Shown: positions 1 through 8,001, counted from the first letter of the stretch. The stretch: 20,861 nucleotides of DNA from Vulcanimicrobiia bacterium (GCA_025451135.1 JANWKW010000070.1:1-20861); one strand, 5' to 3'. The notes: generated from the sequence alone by a model not told the origin. Translations and numbers: made by a program.

Positions 1-315
1 CTCCTGGAGATGGGCCGAGTCTTCGAGCACGATCTCCATCAACGCTTCGGTCGGCGGCGTGCAGTAGATCGGCCCCTTGAAGCCGTCCTTGACCAGCTTG
101 GGCAGGTAGCCGATGTGGTCGAGATGGCCGTGCGTGATGACGACGGCCGCGATCTCGGAGGGCGGGATGGGCATCGGTGCGTCGTTGAGGGCGCGCACGT
201 CGACGACGCCTTGGAACAGGCCGCAATCGACCAGGAAGTGCTTGCCGCCGGTCGTCACCAAATGCTTGCTGCCGGTGACGGTCCCGGCCGCACCGATGAA
301 GGTCAGTTCAGCCAC
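1..315 (-). CDS. MBL-fold beta-CASP-type RNA exonuclease/hydrolase (N-terminal part, cut by window edge)
   Basis: The reading frame runs off base 1, so only the first 105 residues are present. They look like the start of the CPSF/YSH1-like bacterial metallo-beta-lactamase RNA nucleases. The N-terminus has the pattern LTFIGAAGTVTGSKH, followed by VDCGLFQG. The zinc-binding HxHxDH motif appears as ITHGHLDHIGYLP, followed by GPIYCTPPT. Known members process RNA in the cytoplasm. The beta-CASP domain that would confirm this lies outside the window. The GTG start at 315 follows a strong GGAGGAG ribosome site with four intervening bases and overlaps the stop of the upstream gene by 8 bases, so the two are probably translationally coupled. 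The family call is strong and the substrate is unknown. Confidence 0.88.
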   Translation of the reverse strand, partial: MAELTFIGAAGTVTGSKHLVTTGGKHFLVDCGLFQGVVDVRALNDAPMPIPPSEIAAVVITHGHLDHIGYLPKLVKDGFKGPIYCTPPTEALMEIVLEDSAHLQE

Positions 316-925
316 GCGTCTCCTCCGTGATCCTGGGACGGCGCAGCATGTACTCGCCGGTGCGGTTGAGCGCGACCGAACTCGGCACGCGCTCTTCGTG
401 GTAGATGGCCAAGCAGCGGTCGACCAGCTTCTCGGGCGAATCGTCGTAGACCAGGATCGATCCGGTGTCCTTCTTGACGAGTTTCGCGATGCCGGCGAAT
501 TCGTCGGAGATCCCGCCCGAATGGGTCAGCACGCCGATCAGCTTGCCTTCGTCGTAGGCGATGCAGAACTCGCCGAGCGTGCCGCTGCGGCCGCCGACGA
601 AGAGCACGAAATCCGACGAGTGGATGTTGTGCGTCTCGCGGCCCATCAGGCCCGACCCGGTGAAAACCAGCGTGGTGTACGGCTGGAGGGGCGAGCCGTA
701 GACGTTGACGTGCTCCTCGCGCGAGAGAGCGGGCGAGACGCCGAGGCTGACGCCCTTGGCGTCGTGCGCGCCCAGTACGGCGGCGTGCGGCAGGCCCGGG
801 CACGCGCCGGTGACGATCGCGCAGCCGCGTTCGGCGATGCGCTTGCCCAGGCGATGGGCCAACGCCAACTCCGAGGCCAGAATAGAACCACCCGCCGACC
901 CCATCACGCCGACTTGAATTCTCAT
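308..925 (-). CDS. SLOG/LOG-family Rossmann protein (TIGR00725-like)
   Basis: This 205-residue protein has the Rossmann-like fold of the LOG/DprA (SLOG) superfamily. It starts with a beta strand and Gly-rich loop (VGVMGSAGG, residues 5-13). It has TGACPGLPHAA at about 39-49, and the superfamily's nucleotide-phosphate loop appears as GGRSGTLGE at 111-119, a variant of the PGGxGTxxE motif. Family members cleave nucleoside monophosphates (cytokinin riboside phosphoribohydrolases) or bind nucleotides; the substrate here cannot be read from sequence. The stop overlaps the start of the metallo-beta-lactamase gene downstream. Only 24 bases separate its ATG from the ATG of the divergent gene at 950, so each promoter must sit in that gap or inside the neighbouring gene. 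Confidence 0.8.
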   Translation of the reverse strand: MRIQVGVMGSAGGSILASELALAHRLGKRIAERGCAIVTGACPGLPHAAVLGAHDAKGVSLGVSPALSREEHVNVYGSPLQPYTTLVFTGSGLMGRETHNIHSSDFVLFVGGRSGTLGEFCIAYDEGKLIGVLTHSGGISDEFAGIAKLVKKDTGSILVYDDSPEKLVDRCLAIYHEERVPSSVALNRTGEYMLRRPRITEETRG

Positions 926-949
926 GCGGTTTGAGGTTCAATCCAGCGG

Positions 950-1717
950 ATGACGCTTCCCTACAAGGAATTCGAGGCACGCCTGAAGGCCCTGCGCGCT
1001 CGCGGCGTGCGGGTGCGTGAGATCGCCTGCGTGGGCGCGCCGCGGACGCTCCTGTGCGTCGAGACCGGCGGCCCGGCCGCGCCCACGATCGCGCTCGCGG
1101 CGGGCATCCACGGCGACGAGCCGGCGGGACCCGCAGCACTGCTCGCGCTGCTCGAAGACGACGCGCTCGATCCGCGCTTCGCCTACCGGATCCTGCCGTG
1201 CACCAACCCGACCGGCTACGAACGCGGGACGCGCGAGAGCGTCGATGGGACCGACCTCAACCGCACCTTCGGGCGCGGCGGTCAGTCGCCCGAAGCGCGC
1301 GCCATCGTCACCGCCAACCGCGACCGGAAGTTCGCGCTCTCGCTCGACCTGCACGAAGACGTCGATGCGGGCGGGTTCTACTGCTACGATTATACGGACG
1401 ACGGACTTGGCGCCGGCGTGGTGGCGGCGGTCGAGGCGGCCGGCCTGCCGGCCCAAGCGCTTCACGACGGCTACGATCTCGGTTTCGCATTGCCGGCCGG
1501 CACGGCGACGTTCGCGCGCGGGGTGGTGCGGGCCGATCCCCGCGCGGAGGCCGCCGCGCTCGGAGCGCTGACCTACACGCTCGCGCTCGCTCGCAACGCG
1601 GCGCCGCGCGCGCTGACCTTCGAGACGCCGTCGCGGGCGCCGTGGGAGACCCGCCTGGCCATGCACCGGGTCGCGGTGACCGCGGCCATCGCCGCGCTTT
1701 CCCAGGTTTCCGGCTAA
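950..1717 (+). CDS. M14-family zinc deacylase/carboxypeptidase (AstE/aspartoacylase-like)
   Basis: A 255-residue cytoplasmic protein (no signal peptide) with the complete active-site pattern of the succinylglutamate desuccinylase/aspartoacylase branch of M14 metallopeptidases. GIHGDEPAG gives zinc ligands His54 and Glu57. DLNRTF (102-107) gives the substrate-binding Asn-Arg. LDLHED supplies His135, and TFETPS supplies the putative catalytic Glu225. Relatives hydrolyse an N-acyl amino acid or a C-terminal residue; I cannot tell which substrate applies. It is shorter than AstE (about 320 residues), lacking much of the C-terminal domain. No strong ribosome site precedes the ATG. ETF-QO follows 34 bases downstream on the same strand. 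Confidence 0.82.
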   Translation: MTLPYKEFEARLKALRARGVRVREIACVGAPRTLLCVETGGPAAPTIALAAGIHGDEPAGPAALLALLEDDALDPRFAYRILPCTNPTGYERGTRESVDGTDLNRTFGRGGQSPEARAIVTANRDRKFALSLDLHEDVDAGGFYCYDYTDDGLGAGVVAAVEAAGLPAQALHDGYDLGFALPAGTATFARGVVRADPRAEAAALGALTYTLALARNAAPRALTFETPSRAPWETRLAMHRVAVTAAIAALSQVSG

Positions 1718-1751
1718 GGGTCCCTCAGCGCCCTGGGCGAACGCTTGGGGC

Positions 1752-3410
1752 ATGGCAGCAGAACGCGATCAGCTCGAAGTCGACGTCCTTTTCGTCGGGG
1801 CCGGACCGGCCAGCTTGGCGGGCGCATACCGGCTGGCGGAACTCGCCAAGGCGGCCGGCCGCGAACTCGAGATCCTGGTCATCGAGAAGAGCGGCGAGAT
1901 CGGCAATCACGCCATCTCCGGTGCGGTGATGGATCCCAAAGCCCTCGACGAGTTGATCCCGGACTGGCGCGACGACGCTCCGGTCGAAGCCGCGGTCGGC
2001 CGAGACGAGCTGTGGTTCCTGACCAAGGGCGGCAAGATCAAGGCGCCGCTCACGCCGCCGCCGCTCAACAATCACGGCAAGTACGTCGCGTCGCTGCAGA
2101 AGATCGTGAAATGGCTGGCGGACAAGGCCGAGACCGCCGGCGCGCAAGTCTTCCCCGCGTTTCCGGGGCAAGAACTGCTGTGGGACGGCGACCGCGTGAT
2201 CGGCGTGCGCACCGGCGACAAGGGACTCGACAAGAACGGGAAGCCGAAATCGAACTACGAGCCGGGCGCGGACATCCTGGCCAAGATCGTCATCCTGGGC
2301 GAGGGCCCGCGCGGCACGCTCACCAAACAGGCGATCCCGCGCCTCGGCCTCGACGACGGGCGCGAGCCGCAGGTCTACGCGGCCGGCGTCAAAGAGCTGT
2401 GGAAGTGCAAGCCCGGGAGCGTCACCGCCGGTTCGGTGATCCACACCCTCGGCTATCCGTTGCCCCCCGAGACGTTCGGCGGCGGGTTCATCTACGGCAT
2501 GAAGGACGACGTGCTCGACATCGGTCACGTGACCGGCCTCGATTACGCGGATCCGACGACCGATCCGCACAACGAACTGCAGCGCATGAAGCAGCATCCG
2601 GCGATCGCCGCGATGCTGGACGGCGCCAAGTTGATCCGCTACGGCGCCAAGGCGATCCCCGAGGGCGGGCTGTTCGCGATGCCGCGGCTCTACGCCGACG
2701 GGCTGATGCTGATCGGCGACTCGGGCGGCTTCCTCAACGGCATGCGGCTCAAGGGCGTGCATCTGGCGATGAAGTCCGGCGCGATGGCCGCCGAGACGGC
2801 CTGGGATGCGCTGCAAGCCGGCGCGTACGACGCGGCCGCGCTATCGGCGTTCCAGCAACGCTTCGAGGCATCGTGGGCGTACGACGAGTTGCGCACCGCG
2901 CGCAACTTCCACCAGGGCTTCTCGGGCGGCCTGATCACCGGCATGCTCAACGCGGGGCTCGCCACGTTCACGGGCGGCCGCGCGTTCGGCGTCAAGGAGA
3001 AGCTGCCGGGCGAAGCCGGGTACGAGCGGATGAAGAAGGCCGGATACAAGCCGGCGCCGACCCCGCGCGCGACCATCGACAACGTGCTGACGTTCGACAA
3101 ACTCACCGATGTCTTCAACAGCGGCACGATGCACGAAGAGGATCAGCCCTGTCACCTGCACGTCGCCGACACCAACATCTGTCGCGACCGCTGCACGGTC
3201 GAGTACGGCAACCCGTGCGAGTACTTCTGCCCGGCCGCCGTCTACGAGCCGCTGTTCGAGAAGAACGCGTCGGGTGCGGTCGAGGGGCGCCTGCAGATCA
3301 ATTTCACCAATTGCGTGCACTGCAAGACGTGCGATATCGCGGATCCGTATCAGATCATCACCTGGGTCCCGCCGCAGGGCGGCGAGGGCCCGGTCTACAC
3401 CGGGATGTGA
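1752..3410 (+). CDS. Electron transfer flavoprotein-ubiquinone oxidoreductase (ETF-QO)
   Basis: At 552 residues this is full length for ETF dehydrogenase. The N-terminus carries an FAD-binding Rossmann motif (VGAGPASLAGAYRLAEL, about 15-31) and the family-typical GNHAISGAVMDPKAL. The C-terminal ferredoxin-like domain supplies the 4Fe-4S ligands: a CP pair at Cys493, then Cys521, Cys524 and Cys527 in NCVHCKTCDI. It ends with the conserved DPYQIITWVPPQGGEGPVY block. The enzyme passes electrons from reduced ETF (fed by acyl-CoA and amino-acid dehydrogenases) to the quinone pool at the membrane surface. No etfA/etfB lies in this window. It sits 34 bases after the M14 deacylase gene, possibly in one transcript; a GGGG tract directly before the ATG is the only ribosome-site hint. 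Confidence 0.96.
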   Translation: MAAERDQLEVDVLFVGAGPASLAGAYRLAELAKAAGRELEILVIEKSGEIGNHAISGAVMDPKALDELIPDWRDDAPVEAAVGRDELWFLTKGGKIKAPLTPPPLNNHGKYVASLQKIVKWLADKAETAGAQVFPAFPGQELLWDGDRVIGVRTGDKGLDKNGKPKSNYEPGADILAKIVILGEGPRGTLTKQAIPRLGLDDGREPQVYAAGVKELWKCKPGSVTAGSVIHTLGYPLPPETFGGGFIYGMKDDVLDIGHVTGLDYADPTTDPHNELQRMKQHPAIAAMLDGAKLIRYGAKAIPEGGLFAMPRLYADGLMLIGDSGGFLNGMRLKGVHLAMKSGAMAAETAWDALQAGAYDAAALSAFQQRFEASWAYDELRTARNFHQGFSGGLITGMLNAGLATFTGGRAFGVKEKLPGEAGYERMKKAGYKPAPTPRATIDNVLTFDKLTDVFNSGTMHEEDQPCHLHVADTNICRDRCTVEYGNPCEYFCPAAVYEPLFEKNASGAVEGRLQINFTNCVHCKTCDIADPYQIITWVPPQGGEGPVYTGM

Positions 3411-3467
3411 CCGTGCGTCCACATCGAGGAAACGGCACGCTCATGCCCGTATGAGATGCTACCGGCT

Positions 3468-3728
3468 ATGAGCAGCATCAGCAATGACGTCATCCTCGAG
3501 GCCGTCGTCGATCTGACCGCCGCGGTCGGAGCGCGATTCGATCGCGTCGATGGCCGGCTCGATCGCGTGGATTATCGCCTGGGTGCGGTCGAGACGCGCC
3601 TCGGCGCAGTCGAGACGCGCCTCGGCAACGTCGAGAACCGGGTCGAGGGCCTCGAAGGGCAGATGGGCGAGCTGACGACGGTCTTGCGGAGCGTCGACCG
3701 GCGGCTCTCGGTCGTCGAAGCGCGCTAG
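3468..3728 (+). CDS. Small coiled-coil protein with heptad repeats
   Basis: An 86-residue protein of unknown function. After a short helix (SNDVILEAVVDLTAAVGARF) it consists of back-to-back seven-residue repeats of the type RLGAVET/RLDRVDY/RVEGLEG with hydrophobic residues at a and d positions. This predicts a long parallel or trimeric coiled coil. The repeat is mirrored in DNA as 21-base units (for example GTCGAGACGCGCCTCGG twice near 3590-3625). An in-frame ATG lies 12 bases upstream at 3456; neither start has a clear ribosome site, and I prefer 3468 because the helix begins there. A small hairpin (CTCAT/ATGAG, 3440-3455) precedes it. It lies 11 bases before thiS, but nothing links it to thiamine synthesis. 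Confidence 0.65.
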   Translation: MSSISNDVILEAVVDLTAAVGARFDRVDGRLDRVDYRLGAVETRLGAVETRLGNVENRVEGLEGQMGELTTVLRSVDRRLSVVEAR

Positions 3729-3739
3729 CGAGCGCTCCC

Positions 3740-3940
3740 ATGACGGTCAGCGTGAACGGTGCGGAGCGCGAATGCACCGAAGGGTCGACGTTCGGAGCGC
3801 TGCTCGAGGAGTTGGGCATCGACGCGCGCGCGGTCGCGGTGGCGCGGAACGACGAAGTCGTCAGGCGGGCCGACCTCGGGCGTGAGAGAATCTTCCAGGG
3901 CGACCGGATCGAGATCATCAAAGCCGTCGCCGGGGGATAG
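3740..3940 (+). CDS. thiS: Sulfur carrier protein ThiS
   Basis: This 66-residue beta-grasp protein begins MTVSVNGAERE and ends in the diagnostic Gly-Gly (KAVAGG), the site of adenylation and thiocarboxylation. The segment QGDRIEIIKAVAGG matches the ThiS/MoaD C-terminal signature. It carries sulfur to ThiG for the thiazole ring of thiamine. The length is normal. The gene is followed after four bases by thiG, and its stop lies inside the ribosome-binding region for thiG. The activating enzyme ThiF is not in this window. Confidence 0.94.
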   Translation: MTVSVNGAERECTEGSTFGALLEELGIDARAVAVARNDEVVRRADLGRERIFQGDRIEIIKAVAGG

Positions 3941-3944
3941 AGTC

Positions 3945-4727
3945 GTGGCAGACGTTCTGAAAATCGGCACCTACGAACTGCGGTCGCGCCTGATCGTCGG
4001 CACGGGCAAGTATCCGTCGACGGAAGTGATGCAGGCCTGTCACGACGCCAGCGGCGCCGACATGGTCACGGTCGCGATCCGCCGCATCAACATCGACGAC
4101 CCGGCGGGCCGGACGATGCTCGACTTCATCGATCGCGCGTGCTATACGATCCTCCCGAACACCGCCGGCTGTTACACCGCGAAGGACGCGATCCTCACGG
4201 CCAAGCTGGCGCGCGAGCTGCTCGAGACGGATCTGATCAAGCTCGAGGTCATCGGCGACCAGCAGACGCTCTATCCCGACACGCGCGGCACGCTCGAGGC
4301 GGCCGAAAAGCTGGTCGCCGATGGGTTCACCGTACTGCCGTACATCGGCGACGATCCGATCGCATGCCGGCAGCTCGAGGAGCTCGGCTGCGCCGCGGTG
4401 ATGCCGCTGGCCGCGCCGATCGGCAGCGGTCTGGGCGTCTGCAACCCGTACTCGATCCGGATCATCAAGGAACGCGCCGGCGTTCCGGTGATCGTCGATG
4501 CCGGCGTCGGCACGGCCTCGGATGCGGCCCTTGCCATGGAGCTGGGCGTCGACGCGCTGCTGATGAACACCGGGATCGCGGCCGCCGCCGATCCGGTCCG
4601 CATGGCGATCGCGATGAAGCACGCGACCGCGGCCGGGCGCGAGGCTTTCCTCGCCGGCCGGATGGAGAAGCGTCTCTACGCCAGCGCGTCGAGCCCGATG
4701 CGCGACCTGATCGGCACGCCGAAGTGA
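3945..4727 (+). CDS. thiG: Thiazole synthase ThiG
   Basis: A 260-residue TIM-barrel enzyme matching ThiG throughout. It has LIVGTGKYPS, VTVAIRRINI and the LPNTAGCYTAKDA block. The DLIKLEVIGD segment carries the Lys that forms the Schiff base with 1-deoxy-xylulose 5-phosphate, and MPLAAPIGSGLG, VIVDAGVGTASDA and LLMNTGIAAAADP follow. It condenses DXP, dehydroglycine and ThiS thiocarboxylate into the thiazole phosphate. The GTG at 3945 follows a GGGGGA ribosome site that overlaps the end of thiS, which sets the start. Its stop overlaps the GTG of the rhodanese gene (GTGA), so the three are co-translated. I see no TPP riboswitch in the short upstream gaps. Confidence 0.97.
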   Translation: MADVLKIGTYELRSRLIVGTGKYPSTEVMQACHDASGADMVTVAIRRINIDDPAGRTMLDFIDRACYTILPNTAGCYTAKDAILTAKLARELLETDLIKLEVIGDQQTLYPDTRGTLEAAEKLVADGFTVLPYIGDDPIACRQLEELGCAAVMPLAAPIGSGLGVCNPYSIRIIKERAGVPVIVDAGVGTASDAALAMELGVDALLMNTGIAAAADPVRMAIAMKHATAAGREAFLAGRMEKRLYASASSPMRDLIGTPK

Positions 4728-5041
4728 GCGACATCGGCGTCGACGAACTCGCCCGGCGGCGCGCCGCCGGCGAGGACGTGCTGATCGTCGACGTGCGTGA
4801 GCCGTGGGAGGTCGAGATCGCGTCGATCCCCGGGGCGACGCACATCCCGATGGCGCGGGTCGCGGCCGATCCGACCGTCGTGCCGCGCGACCGCGAGGTC
4901 GTCGTGATGTGTCATGCCGGCGGCCGGTCTCGCCGCGTCGTGCAATTGCTGACCGCCGCGGGGTACGACCGCGTCCGCAATCTCGCCGGAGGCATCGACG
5001 CCTGGTCGCGCAAGGTCGACCCGGCCGTTCGGCGCTACTGA
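4724..5041 (+). CDS. Single-domain rhodanese (sulfurtransferase)
   Basis: A 105-residue rhodanese domain. LIVDVREPWEVEIASIPGATHIP carries the conserved DVREPxE and PGAxxIP motifs. The catalytic loop is CHAGGRSR with nucleophile Cys63, and the C-terminus has NLAGGIDAW. Rhodaneses carry persulfide sulfur. The GTG start overlaps the thiG stop as GTGA, so the protein is made with ThiG. It may feed sulfur to ThiS, as rhodanese domains do in ThiI and MoeB/MoeZ-type proteins. That role is inference from context. The 3' end overlaps the end of the convergent methyltransferase gene by 7 bases. Confidence 0.92.
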   Translation: MSDIGVDELARRRAAGEDVLIVDVREPWEVEIASIPGATHIPMARVAADPTVVPRDREVVVMCHAGGRSRRVVQLLTAAGYDRVRNLAGGIDAWSRKVDPAVRRY

Positions 5042-5622
5042 CCTCTCCCGGCCTCGACGAACCAGTGTACGGCGTCGCGTAGCGGCGCGTTCGCGTGCGC
5101 CCACTTCCCAGCGACCTCGTCGACGGCGACCTCCTCCATGGCCGCGATCGCGAACGCCTCGCCCAGCAGTTCGCGCAGGCGCGCCTCGTCGAAGAAGGCG
5201 TGCGCGACGCCGGCCTCGTCACCGTCCGAGGGCGCATACGTGGCCGCGTCGATACGCTCTCCCCGTCCGAAGCGCGCGTCTCGGGTCGACCCGAAGGTCG
5301 CGTAGAGCAGGCCGCCCGGCTCCAGCACGCGGGCGATCTCGAGCAGCCGCAGCCGGATGGTCGCGGGCGTGCCGTGGAGCAGGGCGTGGGTCGAGAGCGC
5401 CGCCGCGAAGCTCCCGGCGCGCTCGAGGGGCGCGATCGGCGCCGACTCCCCGATCGAGACGAAGGCGAGTCCGGCGGCGGCCAGCGCCGCCGCGTTGCGG
5501 CCGCTGCCCGTCCCGACCTCGAGGATCCGGATCCCGGCACGGTCCGGGATGCGCGCGAGGAGACGTTCCGTCAGCGGATGCGGAGCGCGGAACCCGGGTT
5601 CGGACGGCGAAGCAGGCGGCAT
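5035..5622 (-). CDS. Class I SAM-dependent methyltransferase
   Basis: This 195-residue protein has the SAM-binding motif I ILEVGTGSGRN (33-43). It also has a motif corresponding to the post-II/III region (LLEIARVLEPGGLLYATFGS, about 93-112), which places it in the Methyltransf_11/TehB-like group. It is short, with little beyond the core fold, so the substrate is not readable. The open frame continues far upstream, antisense to the channel gene. I chose the ATG at 5622 because it directly precedes the coherent N-terminus. That codon abuts the ATG of the divergent channel gene (shared CATATG), leaving no 5' leader between them, and the minus strand has no obvious ribosome site. A different start is possible. 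Confidence 0.72.
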   Translation of the reverse strand: MPPASPSEPGFRAPHPLTERLLARIPDRAGIRILEVGTGSGRNAAALAAAGLAFVSIGESAPIAPLERAGSFAAALSTHALLHGTPATIRLRLLEIARVLEPGGLLYATFGSTRDARFGRGERIDAATYAPSDGDEAGVAHAFFDEARLRELLGEAFAIAAMEEVAVDEVAGKWAHANAPLRDAVHWFVEAGRGQ

Positions 5623-7524
5623 ATGGCGACCGAGACGCTCATTATCGTCGTCGGCGGCGACTACCTCGCGTTCGAGATCTGCCGCGAGATATTGAAGACG
5701 GCCGGGCATCGCGTCGCCCTGGTCTGGCGTCACGACGACGACCGGGCGGAGCGCAAGCTCCAGCACGAGGCTCGAGTGCTGGCCGCCGAGTTCGGCGACG
5801 CCTTCATCTTCCATAATTACGACGCGACGGAATCCGGCGTTCTCGAACGGGCGGGCCTTAAGGCGCGCGGGAGCGGCGGGAACTTCTGCCTGGTCGCGGT
5901 CTCGCAGGACGACCGATTGAATCTGCGCATCGCGCTTGCGGCGCGCGACATCAACGACGACGTCCAGATCACGCTGCGCCAGTTCAACCCCCTGCTCGGG
6001 CACAAGATCCAGGAAGGCCTGCGCTACAAGTGCACGGCCATCTCGCCGGCGGCGCACGCGGCCGCCACGTACGCGGCGGCGGCCGTCGACCCGGCTTGCT
6101 CGTACGCGCTTCCGTTCCCGACGCTCGAGACCATGGTCGCCGGGCTCGCGCGCCGGAATGCGCACGATCGTGCGTTCGGGCACGAGGCCGTGCATCTGTA
6201 CGGCTTCTCGGAGCGCCTCGCTCCCGACTACGACGTGGTCGGCTGTACGGTGGACGAGGCCGAGGCCAAGATCGGCGCGCGCATCGTCGGCGTCAACGGC
6301 GACATCCCGTATCTGTGCCACGGCGAGGAAGCGCATCCCGATCGCGATCTGCTCGGACGCAAGCTCGCGGCCGAGGACCGGATCGTGGCGTTCGGACCGG
6401 TGCCCGGGCTGCGCGACGCCTGGCCGGATGCAGCCCGCCGTTCCAGCCGGTCCCAGCGCGAACGGGCGGGCGCCGTCTGGAGCGACCTGGCGAACTCGCT
6501 GCGCCGGGTCGAACCGATCCTGCGCACCGTGCTGATCGGGAGCGTGGTCGCGTACTTCGCGTTCGTCGCGTATTTCGCGGTGGTGATGCACCTGAGCATC
6601 CCGTCGGCGATGTACTTCGTGTCCACCACCATGACCACCGTCGGATACGGCGATATCACGCCCTGCCACGACTGCGCCGACAAGGCATCGCTCGGGATCG
6701 ATCTGCCGCTCTTCGGCGCGATGCTGGCGATGCTGGCCGGGGTGACCATCTTCGCGGTCTTCACCGCGACCGTGACCTCGGCGCTCAACTCCGCGCAGGC
6801 CCGCCGTTTGGCCGGCCTGCGCCGGATCAACCGGAGCGGCCACGTGATCGTGTGCGGCGCAGGCAACGTCGGCTCGCTCGTGATCGACTACCTGCGCGAC
6901 ATGGGCGAACAGGTGGTCGTGGTCGAGCGCAACCCGGACGCGCTGCTGATCGAACTCGCCCGCGACCGCAAGATCGACCTGCTCACCGGGGATGCGACCA
7001 GCGACGAGACGATCGCGTTCTGCACGCCGGAGCGCGCCCGCAGCCTGGTCGGCATCACCAACAGCGATACCGCCAATCTGGAAGCCGCCCTGGGAGCGCG
7101 TTCGCGCGTGCGCGCGCGCGGCGCCGACGACCTCAACGTCGTGCTCCGGATCGACGACCTCGCGTTCGGGGCGTCGATCCAGCGCCACTTCGGCATCAAC
7201 TCGTTCTCTACGACCGAGCTGACCGCACCGACGATCGCCGGGCTGGCACGTTTCGAGTCGACCCGCGGGCGCTTCGACGTCTTCGTCGGCCAGCCGTACG
7301 CGCGTCGCTTCCAACTCGCCGAGCGCGTCCAGACCCAGGCCAATCAACCCCCGCCGGCGCCGCCCGAACGGCCCGGCCACAAGGTCCGCTGGATCCCGCT
7401 CTACGTCTGGCGCGAGGCCGGTCCCGGCAAGGGAAGCGCGTACGCGATTCACAACTTCGAGACCGACGTGCGACCGGGAGACCGCCTCCTGTTCATGGTC
7501 CCATTGGACCAATTCGTGCAATAA
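5623..7524 (+). CDS. Potassium channel with two RCK/TrkA-N domains (RCK-pore-RCK)
   Basis: The 633-residue protein begins with an NAD-binding-like RCK/TrkA-N domain (TLIIVVGGDYLAFEICREIL). A long central region leads to a two-helix pore. TM1 spans about 301-324. The K+ selectivity filter is TTVGYGDITP (filter residues 339-343). TM2 spans about 362-386. A second RCK domain follows, with the full GxGxxG loop CGAGNVGS (411-418) and a partner region at LLTGDATSDE. It should be a ligand-gated K+ channel in the cytoplasmic membrane. The first RCK lacks a canonical GxGxxG. An insert after the filter carries a CxxC pair (Cys348, Cys351) on the outer side. AGGCGG before the ATG is a fair ribosome site. 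Confidence 0.92.
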   Translation: MATETLIIVVGGDYLAFEICREILKTAGHRVALVWRHDDDRAERKLQHEARVLAAEFGDAFIFHNYDATESGVLERAGLKARGSGGNFCLVAVSQDDRLNLRIALAARDINDDVQITLRQFNPLLGHKIQEGLRYKCTAISPAAHAAATYAAAAVDPACSYALPFPTLETMVAGLARRNAHDRAFGHEAVHLYGFSERLAPDYDVVGCTVDEAEAKIGARIVGVNGDIPYLCHGEEAHPDRDLLGRKLAAEDRIVAFGPVPGLRDAWPDAARRSSRSQRERAGAVWSDLANSLRRVEPILRTVLIGSVVAYFAFVAYFAVVMHLSIPSAMYFVSTTMTTVGYGDITPCHDCADKASLGIDLPLFGAMLAMLAGVTIFAVFTATVTSALNSAQARRLAGLRRINRSGHVIVCGAGNVGSLVIDYLRDMGEQVVVVERNPDALLIELARDRKIDLLTGDATSDETIAFCTPERARSLVGITNSDTANLEAALGARSRVRARGADDLNVVLRIDDLAFGASIQRHFGINSFSTTELTAPTIAGLARFESTRGRFDVFVGQPYARRFQLAERVQTQANQPPPAPPERPGHKVRWIPLYVWREAGPGKGSAYAIHNFETDVRPGDRLLFMVPLDQFVQ

Positions 7525-7545
7525 GACCATCATACGGAGAGACGC

Positions 7546-8001
7546 GTGCTAAGCGAAGGCGACAAACTTCCGAAACTTACGGTAGTGGACGATACCGGTG
7601 CCAAGATCAGACTGGCCGACCTCGCGGACGAGTACCTCGTCCTGTATTTCTACCCGAAGGACGACACGCCGGGCTGCACCAACGAGGGCATGCAGTTCCG
7701 CGACGCCGCCAAGGCGTTCGGGAAGAAGAAGGCGCGGATCGTGGGCGTCAGCCGCGACTCGGTCGCCTCGCACCAGAAGTTCAAGGCCAAGTACGATCTG
7801 CCGTTCACCCTGCTGGCGGATACCGATCAGGCGCTCTGCGACGCGTTCGACGTGATCGGCGAGAAGAACATGTACGGCAAGAAGGTCAAGGGCGTCATCC
7901 GCTCCACGTTCCTGATCGACGCCAAGGGCGCGATCCTCAAGGTGTGGCCCAAGGTCAAGGTCGACGGACACGTCGCGGAGGTGCTCGCATCCATCACGTA
8001 G
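7546..8001 (+). CDS. bcp: Thioredoxin-dependent peroxiredoxin, PrxQ/BCP type
   Basis: A 151-residue peroxiredoxin with the peroxidatic motif YPKDDTPGCTNEG (Cys44), GVSRDSVASHQKF and the PrxQ C-terminal signature KNMYGKKVKGVIRSTFLID. It reduces hydroperoxides in the cytoplasm using thioredoxin. The resolving Cys found five residues after the peroxidatic one in E. coli BCP is absent here (Met49 instead). Cys98 in TDQALCDAF lies at the helix position used by the other PrxQ subtype, so the atypical 2-Cys mechanism is probably kept. The GTG start at 7546 is set by an ACGGAGAG ribosome site. It lies 21 bases after the channel gene. Confidence 0.95.
   Translation: MLSEGDKLPKLTVVDDTGAKIRLADLADEYLVLYFYPKDDTPGCTNEGMQFRDAAKAFGKKKARIVGVSRDSVASHQKFKAKYDLPFTLLADTDQALCDAFDVIGEKNMYGKKVKGVIRSTFLIDAKGAILKVWPKVKVDGHVAEVLASIT

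Noticed and set aside
932..945. GGTTCAATCC resembling a tRNA T-loop
   Set aside because: The flanking bases do not form a T stem and no acceptor or anticodon arm is present.
924..953. Nine-codon upstream ORF (ATG at 924) whose TGA overlaps the ATG at 950
   Set aside because: It could be a leader peptide, but it has no ribosome site and overlaps the divergent start codon by chance as easily as by design.
3411..3739. Possible TPP riboswitch before thiS
   Set aside because: No CTGAGA or other conserved TPP-aptamer blocks are visible, and a coiled-coil gene fills most of the space.
5623..7533. Long minus-strand extension of the methyltransferase frame across the channel gene
   Set aside because: The extension is compositionally biased and antisense to a clear K+ channel; the methyltransferase fold starts only near 5600.
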